Below are positions 1 through 5,640 of a stretch of 8,691 nucleotides of DNA, piece by piece; position 1 is the stretch's first letter; each line of letters starts with the position of its first letter. Source of the stretch: Lachnospiraceae bacterium. Its GTDB lineage: Bacteria; Bacillota; Clostridia; Lachnospirales; Lachnospiraceae. The stretch lies in the NCBI GenBank assembly GCA_003519685.1, contig DOWG01000189.1:1-8691 (forward strand). The letters are read 5' to 3'. The notes under the pieces are model-generated. The model saw nothing but the letters and a program-made list of their open reading frames with translations, did no database searches and was not told where the DNA came from. The position numbers were made by a program, and so were the translations under genes.

Positions 1-1023
1 TTTCATGATGTGGATCTGGTGCCGGAAGCCGAGATCATTTCTGAGACCAATGCGCGTCTGGATGAGATTTCCGATTATATCAGGGAAAAGATGAAACATA
101 CCGGGAAAAAGCTTCTTTGGGCTACGGCCAATATGTTCAACAATCCGAGATTTATGAACGGGGCAGGAAGCACCAATTCCGTGGATGTATACTGCTTTGC
201 CGCAGCGCAGGTTAAAAAAGCCCTGGATCTTACGGTAAAGCTGGGCGGCAGAGGCTATGTATTCTGGGGAGGCAGGGAAGGCTACGAGACACCGCTGAAT
301 ACCGATATGAAATTTGAGCTGGAAAACATCGCGGCACTTATGAAAATGGCGGTGGAATACGGCAGGAGCATTGGTTTCAAAGGGGACTTTTATATCGAGC
401 CCAAGCCCAAGGAACCGACAAAGCATCAATATGATTTCGATGCTTCCACGGCGATTGGTTTTCTGAAGGAATATGGCCTGGATAAAGACTTCAAGCTGAA
501 TATTGAAGCCAATCACGCGACATTGGCAGGGCATACTTTCCAGCATGAACTGCGGGTCAGCGCGATTCACGGGATGCTGGGAAGCATTGATGCAAACCAG
601 GGGGATTCTCTTCTTGGATGGGATACGGATCAATTTCCTTTTGATGTATATGAAGCAACCATGTGCATGTATGAGGTGTTAAAGATCGGGGGATTGAAAA
701 ACGGAGGGTTCAATTTTGATGCCAAAAACCGGCGCCCCAGCAATTCCCATGAGGACATGTTCCTGGGATATATCCTGGGGATGGATACCTTCGCCCTGGG
801 TCTCATCAAGGCCGCCCAGGTCATAGAAGACGGCAGGATTGACCGCTTTGTGAAGGAACGATACTCCAGCTTCGAAAGCGGACTGGGCGCAAAAATCAGA
901 AAAGGCGGGACAAACCTGGCGGAACTTGCCGAACATGCTGAGCAACTGGGGGCTCCTGAGCTGCCCGGATCCGGAAGACAGGAATATCTGGAGAGTATTG
1001 TGAATTCCATACTCTTCGGCTGA
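1..1023 (+). CDS. xylA: Xylose isomerase (XylA), C-terminal part, 5' end outside window
   Basis: This cytoplasmic enzyme interconverts D-xylose and D-xylulose, the entry step of the isomerase pathway, and needs two divalent metal ions. The frame is open from base 1 and ends at TGA 1021-1023 (340 codons). The first residues, Phe-His-Asp-Val-Asp, match the FHDxD motif with the catalytic His and Asp near residue 100 of the E. coli enzyme, so about 100 N-terminal residues are missing to the left. Counting codons from base 1, the metal ligands are present: Glu133 (in EPKPKEPTKHQYD), Glu169 and His172 (in EANHATLAGH), Asp197, Asp208, Asp210 and Asp240 (in NFDAK). The WGGREGYE motif is also intact. 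The length and the KLGG and EPTKHQYD elements fit class II isomerases of Firmicutes and enterobacteria. The C-terminal SGRQEYLE motif and final LFG are complete, so only the window edge truncates it. No xylulokinase gene follows immediately. Confidence 0.96.
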   Translation, partial: FHDVDLVPEAEIISETNARLDEISDYIREKMKHTGKKLLWATANMFNNPRFMNGAGSTNSVDVYCFAAAQVKKALDLTVKLGGRGYVFWGGREGYETPLNTDMKFELENIAALMKMAVEYGRSIGFKGDFYIEPKPKEPTKHQYDFDASTAIGFLKEYGLDKDFKLNIEANHATLAGHTFQHELRVSAIHGMLGSIDANQGDSLLGWDTDQFPFDVYEATMCMYEVLKIGGLKNGGFNFDAKNRRPSNSHEDMFLGYILGMDTFALGLIKAAQVIEDGRIDRFVKERYSSFESGLGAKIRKGGTNLAELAEHAEQLGAPELPGSGRQEYLESIVNSILFG

Positions 1024-1091
1024 AGTAAATGGGGCAGTGGACAACGCGGCTGACGCAGTGGGGATTGGTACCGTGGGGGAAGGAGGATGCA

Positions 1092-1169
1092 ATGTTTTCC
1101 CTGGGACATTTGGTACCTTTTTTGTATTGCATGGCAAAGCTTTACATGGGTATGTTTTATTTGTCCTGA
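1092..1169 (+). CDS. Candidate small hydrophobic peptide gene (25 codons), unknown function
   Basis: An ATG at 1092 follows a very strong Shine-Dalgarno sequence, GGAAGGAGG (about 1078-1086), with a 5-base gap, and runs 25 codons to TGA 1167-1169. The peptide begins MFSLGHLVPFLY, is rich in Phe, Leu, Met and Tyr, and has only one Lys and one His as possible charges, so it could lie in the membrane. The same frame is open back to an ATG at 1029, giving 46 codons starting MGQWTTRLTQWG, but that ATG has no good ribosome binding site. An 8-base direct repeat TTGGTACC (1065-1072 and 1110-1117) encodes Leu-Val-Pro in frame both times in the longer version. I recognise no family. It could be a small membrane protein, a leader peptide, or a chance frame; only the ribosome binding site argues for translation. 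It lies between xylA and the GH3 gene, on the same strand as both. Confidence 0.35.
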   Translation: MFSLGHLVPFLYCMAKLYMGMFYLS

Positions 1170-1190
1170 AATAAATATGGTGCGTATAAG
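1161..1190 (+). promoter_or_regulatory. Weak candidate promoter for the GH3 gene
   Basis: TTGTCC (1161-1166) and TATAAG (1185-1190) are separated by 18 bases, giving a 4/6 match to the -35 box and a 5/6 match to the -10 box. Transcription would begin near 1197, about 45 bases before the GH3 start. The -35 box overlaps the end of the candidate 25-codon peptide. The GH3 gene could instead be read through from xylA, because no convincing terminator separates them. Confidence 0.22.
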
Positions 1191-1202
1191 TGCAGGAGGC
1201 TA

Positions 1203-1256
1203 ATGCAAGAGGCTGATAATAAAAGCAGGATGGTGAAGAAATGGGGGCAGAAATGA
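1203..1256 (+). other. Candidate 17-codon leader frame coupled to the GH3 start
   Basis: AGGAGG at 1194-1199 is the best ribosome binding site in this stretch, but it does not fit the GH3 ATG at 1241. It lies 3 bases before an ATG at 1203 that opens 17 codons (MQEADNKSRMVKKWGQK), ending in TGA 1254-1256. This stop overlaps ATG 1253-1255, codon 5 of the GH3 frame, in an ATGA arrangement typical of translational coupling. The 3-base gap is shorter than usual, which weakens the case. The surroundings look like an imperfect tandem duplication, GCAGGAGGCTAAT (1192-1204) followed by GCAAGAGGCTGATAAT (1205-1220), so the good binding site may simply be a by-product of that repeat. Confidence 0.2.
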
Positions 1257-3382
1257 TGGAAGGAAAGGTGGACAGAATCACAACACAGGAAGCAGAAAAA
1301 CGGGCGCGTGAACTGGTGGATCAGATGACCATAGAGGAAAGGGCATCCCAGCTGAAATACGATGCACCGCCTGTAGAAAGACTGAACATTCCTGCGTATA
1401 ACTGGTGGAATGAAGCTCTTCATGGTGTCGCGAGGGGCGGCACGGCCACCATGTTTCCTCAGGCAATCGGCATGGCAGCCATGTTTGATGAGCATCTTAT
1501 GGAGGTAATTGGAAATATCATTGCCACCGAGGGGCGGGCCAAATACAACGAAGCGGTAAAGCATGAGGATCGTGACATTTATAAGGGAATCACATTCTGG
1601 TCACCCAATGTAAATATCTTTCGGGATCCCAGATGGGGCAGAGGACATGAAACATACGGCGAGGATCCCTGTTTGACGGGGAGACTGGGGGTGGCCTTTA
1701 TAAAGGGTCTGCAGGGTCATGGCAGATATCTGAAGTCTGCGGCCTGTGTCAAGCATTTTGCAGTACACAGCGGACCGGAAAGCATCCGGCACGAATTCAA
1801 TGCGACAGCATCAAAGAAGGATATGTGGGAGACCTATCTGCCTGCCTTTGAAGATTGTGTTCTGGAAGGCAAAGTGGAAGGCGTCATGGGAGCGTATAAC
1901 CGGACAAATGGGGAACCCTGCTGCGGGAGCTACACCCTGCTGCGGGACATTCTGAGAGGCAAATGGAAATTTGAAGGTCATGTTGTTTCAGACTGTGGGG
2001 CAATCGCGGACTTTCATACCAGGCATCTTATTACTTCCACGGCTCCGGAGTCTGCCGCTCTTGCCATAAAAGCGGGATGTGATTTAAATTGTGGAAACAC
2101 CTACCTCCACTTACTGCAGGCCCTCAAAGACAAACTGATTACAGAAGAGGATATCACCAGGGCAGCGGTCCGGGTATTTACCACCAGAATTAAACTGGGC
2201 ATGTTTGATGAATGTGAATACGACAGCATTCCCTATTCGGTAGTGGATTCCGGAGAGCACAATGAAGTGGCACTGGAAGCTGCCCGAAAGAGTATGGTCC
2301 TTCTGAAGAATGACGGGATTTTGCCTTTGGACAGGGGCAGGATAAAAACAATCGGGGTCATCGGGCCCAACGCCAACAGCCGTCTGGCTTTGAAAGGCAA
2401 TTATTATGGGACCCCTTCCAGGTATATCACGTTACTCGAGGGGATCCAGGATTATGTCGGGGATGGGATCCGTGTTTATTATTCGGAAGGCTGTCATTTA
2501 TATAAAGACAGGATGGAAAACCTGGGGCTGAAAAACGACAGGACAGCGGAAGCCCTGACCGTGGCGGAACACAGTGATGTGGTGGTTCTTTGTCTGGGTC
2601 TGGATGAAACACTGGAAGGAGAGCAGGGAGATGCCGGAAACGCCTCAGCATCCGGAGACAAGGAAGATCTGAATCTTCCGAAAGTACAGGAGGATTTGCT
2701 GGAGAAGATAGTGGCAGTGGGGAAACCAACCATACTTCTGTTGTCAACGGGGAGTGCCGTGAGCATAAATTTTGCCGATGAAAAGTGTGATGCCATTCTT
2801 CAAACCTGGTACCCCGGAGCCAGAGGCGGTCAGGCGGTGGCAGAATGTCTGTTTGGCGACTTCTCTCCTTCCGGAAAACTGCCTGTTACCTTTTACAAAA
2901 GTGTGGAAGATCTCCCTGCATTTACTGATTACTCCATGAAGGGACGGACCTATCGCTATATGGAAACCGAGCCCCTTTATCCCTTTGGATTCGGACTGAC
3001 CTACAGCAGGGTTGAGCTGAGGAATCTGAGGATTCGAAACAAGGTAACTAAGGATAGTGATATCCAGCTAACGGTGGAAATTAAAAATACAGGGAATTAC
3101 GATACCGATGAGGTGGTGCAGTTCTATATAAAGGATAAATATTCCAAATATGCGGTTTCCAATCCCTGCCTGTGTGGTTTTCAACGAATTCATCTTAACA
3201 AAGGGGAAAACAGGGTGGTGGAAGCCACGATTCCAAACAAAGCCATGAATATCGTGGACGGGGAAGGAAACCGATATCTGGACAGCAAGCACTTTACCGT
3301 TTTTGCAGGAATAAGCCAGCCGGATAAAAGAAGTGCTGCCCTGACAGGCATGCAGCCTTTGTCGGTTGACATAAACCTATGA
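1241..3382 (+). CDS. Glycoside hydrolase family 3 beta-xylosidase, intracellular
   Basis: This retaining glycosidase most likely removes xylose from the non-reducing end of xylo-oligosaccharides. At 713 residues it has the usual GH3 order. The N-terminal TIM-barrel (about 15-325) carries NWWNEALHGV (54-63), typical of the xylosidase branch, a GRGHETYGEDP element (134-143), the Lys171-His172 pair, and the nucleophile Asp251 in VVSDCGAI. An alpha/beta sandwich (about 340-580) carries LDETLEGEQGD (454-464), where Glu459 or Glu461 is the likely acid/base. A C-terminal fibronectin III-like domain begins after PFGFGLTYS (581-589). There is no signal peptide, so it acts on imported sugars. TAA at 1220-1222 prevents an earlier start. 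ATG 1241 has only a weak AGGA 10 bases upstream, and ATG 1253 or 1256 are alternatives. Beta-glucosidase or alpha-arabinofuranosidase side activities are common in this family. The neighbouring xylA supports a role in xylose release. Confidence 0.9.
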   Translation: MGAEMMEGKVDRITTQEAEKRARELVDQMTIEERASQLKYDAPPVERLNIPAYNWWNEALHGVARGGTATMFPQAIGMAAMFDEHLMEVIGNIIATEGRAKYNEAVKHEDRDIYKGITFWSPNVNIFRDPRWGRGHETYGEDPCLTGRLGVAFIKGLQGHGRYLKSAACVKHFAVHSGPESIRHEFNATASKKDMWETYLPAFEDCVLEGKVEGVMGAYNRTNGEPCCGSYTLLRDILRGKWKFEGHVVSDCGAIADFHTRHLITSTAPESAALAIKAGCDLNCGNTYLHLLQALKDKLITEEDITRAAVRVFTTRIKLGMFDECEYDSIPYSVVDSGEHNEVALEAARKSMVLLKNDGILPLDRGRIKTIGVIGPNANSRLALKGNYYGTPSRYITLLEGIQDYVGDGIRVYYSEGCHLYKDRMENLGLKNDRTAEALTVAEHSDVVVLCLGLDETLEGEQGDAGNASASGDKEDLNLPKVQEDLLEKIVAVGKPTILLLSTGSAVSINFADEKCDAILQTWYPGARGGQAVAECLFGDFSPSGKLPVTFYKSVEDLPAFTDYSMKGRTYRYMETEPLYPFGFGLTYSRVELRNLRIRNKVTKDSDIQLTVEIKNTGNYDTDEVVQFYIKDKYSKYAVSNPCLCGFQRIHLNKGENRVVEATIPNKAMNIVDGEGNRYLDSKHFTVFAGISQPDKRSAALTGMQPLSVDINL

Positions 3383-3394
3383 TAAAGGCTGCAT
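3350..3394 (+). repeat. Inverted repeat spanning the end of the GH3 gene
   Basis: ATGCAGCCTTT (3350-3360) and AAAGGCTGCAT (3384-3394) are perfect 11-base complements, separated by 23 bases that include the GH3 stop codon. Four further inner positions (3361-3364 with 3380-3383) can pair with two G-U wobbles. No T-run follows, so it is not a classical terminator. It lies 14 bases before a strong terminator hairpin and may protect the 3' end of the mRNA or assist termination. Confidence 0.5.
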
Positions 3395-3408
3395 TTCCAT
3401 TAAATTGT

Positions 3409-3448
3409 GCGATTCTCTTTACTTTTCAGTGAAGAGAATTGCTTCTTT
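3409..3448 (+). terminator. Rho-independent terminator after the GH3 gene
   Basis: A 15-base stem (3409-3423 with 3428-3442, two G-U pairs, otherwise perfect) closes a TTTC loop and is followed by TTCTTTTA. It lies 26 bases after the GH3 stop and before the next promoter, so it should separate the xylosidase transcript from the transport operon. The stem is AT-rich for a terminator but long and nearly perfect. Confidence 0.82.
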
Positions 3449-3497
3449 TATAGCCTATCTTTTAGTGATATTATGCAAATAATAGTGAGATCGTTCA

Positions 3498-3526
3498 TTG
3501 ATATCAGATATCCTGTTAATTATAAT
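3498..3526 (+). promoter_or_regulatory. Near-consensus sigma-A promoter of the transport operon
   Basis: TTGATA (3498-3503, 5/6 of the -35 consensus) is followed after exactly 17 bases by TATAAT (3521-3526, 6/6 of the -10 consensus). Transcription should begin near 3533. This is after the terminator at 3409-3448 and about 155 bases before the preferred permease start at 3688. A promoter this close to consensus usually needs a repressor to be sugar-controlled, which fits the palindrome lying across it. Confidence 0.75.
3499..3512 (+). promoter_or_regulatory. Candidate operator: palindrome over the -35 box and spacer
   Basis: GATATC-A-GATATC (3500-3512) is a perfect 6-1-6 palindrome that starts inside the -35 box and fills half the spacer, where a bound protein would block RNA polymerase. 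Its left part, TGATATCA (3499-3506), is itself a palindrome and recurs at 3626-3633 in the leader. GATATC occurs about ten times in this window, mostly inside genes, so a single copy means little. The tandem symmetrical arrangement on the promoter is what stands out. The regulator is unknown. Confidence 0.35.
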
Positions 3527-3532
3527 AGAATT

Positions 3533-3687
3533 AGAATATGAATTACATGGATAAATTTAAAAAAATGCAGACGTTCGAAATGATCAATATAGATGAGAGA
3601 GGCCTGGACATACCTTATATAGTGCTGATATCATGGCTGTTTTATAGACTTAAGCTTAGTGGATTTAGACAAATAAAGAGGAAAGGA
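3533..3687 (+). promoter_or_regulatory. Long 5' leader of the transport operon
   Basis: This is the stretch between the predicted transcription start and the preferred start of the first permease. It is open in the permease frame from an ATG at 3538, which would add 50 residues. That ATG has no ribosome binding site, lies only about 5 bases after the predicted transcript start, and the added residues do not resemble the N-terminus of LplB-type permeases. I therefore read it as an untranslated leader. It contains the palindromes TGATATCA (3626-3633) and TAAGCTTA (3651-3658). I recognise no known riboswitch class in it. Confidence 0.45.
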
Positions 3688-4632
3688 ATGTTGGCTATGA
3701 AATCAGAAATTTTGAGAAAAAATAGCAATATAAATTATTTTAAACGATACTGGACACTATATCTTCTGATGATTCTGCCAATTGCTTTTTTTATAGTATT
3801 CCGCTATATACCGATGATGTATATACAGATAGCTTTTAAGAATTACAGTATTGTTCAGAATATCTGGCAGATGGAGTGGGCTGGAAACCATGGATTTGAA
3901 TACTTTATTAAGGCTTTCTCAAATAGGGATTTCATCTATGCATTGCGCAATACTCTAATGCTGAATATGCTTGATCTGGTAATCGGATTTCCTATTCCCA
4001 TTGTCCTGGCGCTACTATTGAATGAACTGCCGTTTAACGGATTTAAGCGTGTTACCCAAACGGTGATATACATGCCTCATTTTCTTTCCTGGGTCATTAT
4101 ATCCGGTATAGCTCTGCAACTTTTTGCACCTACAAATGGACTGATAAATATACTTCTTAATCGATTGGGATTTAACACCATACCCTTTTTAAATGAACCA
4201 ACGCATTGGGTGTTTACTTATGTTTTACTGGGGATATGGCAGAGTATGGGTTGGAACACTATTATTTATATAGCTGCCTTAACTACTATAAATCCAGAAT
4301 TATACGAGGCAGCATCTGTAGATGGAGCTGGCCGTTTAAGGAAGATGTGGCATATTTCGCTGCCTGAATTGCGTCCTACAATTGTTGTACTTCTTATCAT
4401 GAATCTTGGCCATATTCTGGGCAGTGATTTTGACCGCCCATATGCACTTACAAACCCCCTTGTTACCAGTGTTTCAAACGTTATTTCAACTTTTGTTTAT
4501 CAAAATGGTATTCGGGGTCTTCAATTTTCATTGACTACCGCTGTGGGTTTGTTTCAGTCTGTCATAGGTGTTGTATTTCTTCTTATAGCTAATTCGGTGG
4601 CGAAAAGGCTGGGCGAGAGAGGAATATGGTGA
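3688..4632 (+). CDS. lplB: LplB-type sugar ABC transporter permease (importer subunit 1)
   Basis: This is an inner-membrane permease of the CUT1 carbohydrate-importer class, LplB branch, probably importing xylo-oligosaccharides or aldouronates. From ATG 3688 it has 314 residues, close to family length. Six membrane segments are visible at about 22-44, 90-112, 126-148, 176-198, 229-246 and 281-303. The cytoplasmic EAA loop, EAASVDGAGRLRKMWHISLP (207-226), contacts the ATPase. The family features RYIPM (39-43), the IGFPIP stretch and the C-terminal arginine-rich ERGIW end are present. ATG 3688 is chosen over the in-frame ATG 3538 because of GAGGAAAGG just upstream; ATG 3697 is a close alternative. 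It is the first gene of an operon with the second permease and the binding protein. No ATPase gene is present, as is usual for this branch, which shares an MsmX-type ATPase. Confidence 0.92.
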   Translation: MLAMKSEILRKNSNINYFKRYWTLYLLMILPIAFFIVFRYIPMMYIQIAFKNYSIVQNIWQMEWAGNHGFEYFIKAFSNRDFIYALRNTLMLNMLDLVIGFPIPIVLALLLNELPFNGFKRVTQTVIYMPHFLSWVIISGIALQLFAPTNGLINILLNRLGFNTIPFLNEPTHWVFTYVLLGIWQSMGWNTIIYIAALTTINPELYEAASVDGAGRLRKMWHISLPELRPTIVVLLIMNLGHILGSDFDRPYALTNPLVTSVSNVISTFVYQNGIRGLQFSLTTAVGLFQSVIGVVFLLIANSVAKRLGERGIW

Positions 4633-4647
4633 AAGGTGGTATTATAC

Positions 4648-5520
4648 ATGAGAAATACCAGAAATATAAAGCCTGGTGATTTAGTAATAGTTTTTATTTT
4701 TATAATTTTGATTCTAGTTTGTCTATTGCCAATATTAAATATTTTGGCACGCTCCCTTAGTTCTGCGCAGGCTCTTGTAAAAAATGAGGTTTTGCTCTGG
4801 CCTGTAGAATTCAATTTTGACGCGTACGAGACGGTACTGAAGGATTCAAAGTATACATGGTCTTTAGTTTGGACTGCCATTCTTACTGTAATATGTACAA
4901 TTGTTTCAATGGTAATGACGGTAATTTGTGCTTACCCTCTTACCTACGATCATCTTAAAGGGCGACGATTTTTTAATACTATGATTATTATGACTATGTA
5001 CTTTAGTGCAGGAACCATTCCTAATTATTTACTATATAAAGACCTGGGCCTGCTTGATAATCCATTGGTACTGATAATCCCTAATTGTCTAAGTGTGTTT
5101 AATATGATTATTATGCGGAGCTTTCTGGATGGCATACCTCAAAGTCTTCGGGAGAGTGCAGAGATAGATGGCGCAGGTCCTATACGTATTTTGGTAAGTA
5201 TCTATCTTCCCTTATCGACTTCGGTAATAGCAACTCTCTCGTTGTTTTATGCAGTTGGTCGCTGGAATGGATTTTCTGATGCTTTGATGTATATGATAAA
5301 TGAAAGGCGATATCATCCTATACAGCTTCTTTTATATAACATTCTAAATAATGTTACAAGCGTTGAGGTTGCCGCGCAAGAAGGATTTTCCACACCTGGT
5401 CTTTCTGACACGCTCAAGGCGGCTACTGTTATGTTTGCAACCTTACCTATCCTGATAATATATCCATGGCTGCAAAAATACTTTATTGCTGGTGTAACAA
5501 TAGGGGCGGTAAAAGGCTAA
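4648..5520 (+). CDS. ytcP: YtcP-type sugar ABC transporter permease (importer subunit 2)
   Basis: This is the partner membrane permease, which forms a heterodimer with the preceding LplB-type protein. It has 290 residues with six membrane segments at about 12-34, 72-97, 110-130, 140-160, 188-204 and 260-277. The EAA loop, ESAEIDGAGPIRILVSIYLP (169-188), has the conserved DGAG. Family hallmarks include PNYLLYKDLGLLDN (125-138), the GRWNGFSDAL region (204-213), and the C-terminal QKYFIAGVTIGAVKG, all typical of YtcP-like permeases. The start is ATG 4648, preceded by AAAGGTGG (4633-4639) at an 8-base distance. A GTG at 4636 would overlap that binding site and is less likely. The gap after the first permease is 15 bases, so the two are surely co-transcribed. 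Substrate specificity cannot be read from the permease. Confidence 0.92.
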   Translation: MRNTRNIKPGDLVIVFIFIILILVCLLPILNILARSLSSAQALVKNEVLLWPVEFNFDAYETVLKDSKYTWSLVWTAILTVICTIVSMVMTVICAYPLTYDHLKGRRFFNTMIIMTMYFSAGTIPNYLLYKDLGLLDNPLVLIIPNCLSVFNMIIMRSFLDGIPQSLRESAEIDGAGPIRILVSIYLPLSTSVIATLSLFYAVGRWNGFSDALMYMINERRYHPIQLLLYNILNNVTSVEVAAQEGFSTPGLSDTLKAATVMFATLPILIIYPWLQKYFIAGVTIGAVKG

Positions 5521-5572
5521 TTGGCCTTGATATATTTTATATAACTATGGATCTGATAAAGTGATTATGGCC

Positions 5573-5609
5573 CACAAAGTATTGGAGTGAAACTCTAACT
5601 TACTTTGTG
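5573..5609 (+). other. Stem-loop in the permease to binding-protein spacer
   Basis: CACAAAGTA (5573-5581) pairs perfectly with TACTTTGTG (5601-5609). Inside it TTGGAG (5582-5587) pairs with CTCTAA (5593-5598) with one G-U, leaving a TGAAA loop and a two-base CT bulge. The 15-pair stem is not followed by a T-run, so it is not a classical terminator. It ends 31 bases before the lipoprotein ATG. As the operon is read in one direction, the likely role is mRNA processing or protection of the downstream message, which would give more binding protein than permease. I saw no convincing separate promoter in the 120-base spacer. Confidence 0.6.
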
Positions 5610-5640
5610 AGAAATAATATAAAAAATAAGGGGGATCATT

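Noticed and set aside
1060..1123. TGGTACC boxes and a T-run resembling a T-box riboswitch antiterminator
   Set aside because: The T-box consensus AGGGTGGNACCGCG is only loosely matched, there is no room for a stem I with a specifier loop, and the downstream gene is a glycosidase rather than an amino-acid or tRNA-ligase gene.
630..1564. Long minus-strand frames opposite xylA and the GH3 gene
   Set aside because: They overlap well-supported genes, have low-complexity Ser/Pro/Cys-rich translations and no family resemblance, so they are shadows of the coding strand.
3486..3499. cre-like site TGAGATCGTTCATT for carbon catabolite control next to the importer promoter
   Set aside because: Only about 6 of 9 fixed positions of the cre consensus match and the dyad is poor, so I do not report it as a site.
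3538..3687. N-terminal 50-residue extension of the first permease from ATG 3538
   Set aside because: There is no ribosome binding site, it lies about 5 bases after the predicted transcription start, and the family begins close to the residues encoded from 3688.
4981..5116. Thirteen-base direct repeat TATGATTATTATG inside the second permease gene
   Set aside because: Both copies encode Met-Ile-Ile-Met in hydrophobic segments, so shared codons in an AT-rich membrane protein explain it.
5527..5560. Possible promoter TTGATA at 5527-5532 before the lipoprotein gene
   Set aside because: No -10 box occurs at a 16-18 base distance; the nearest TATA-like hexamers are at 7 or 22 bases.
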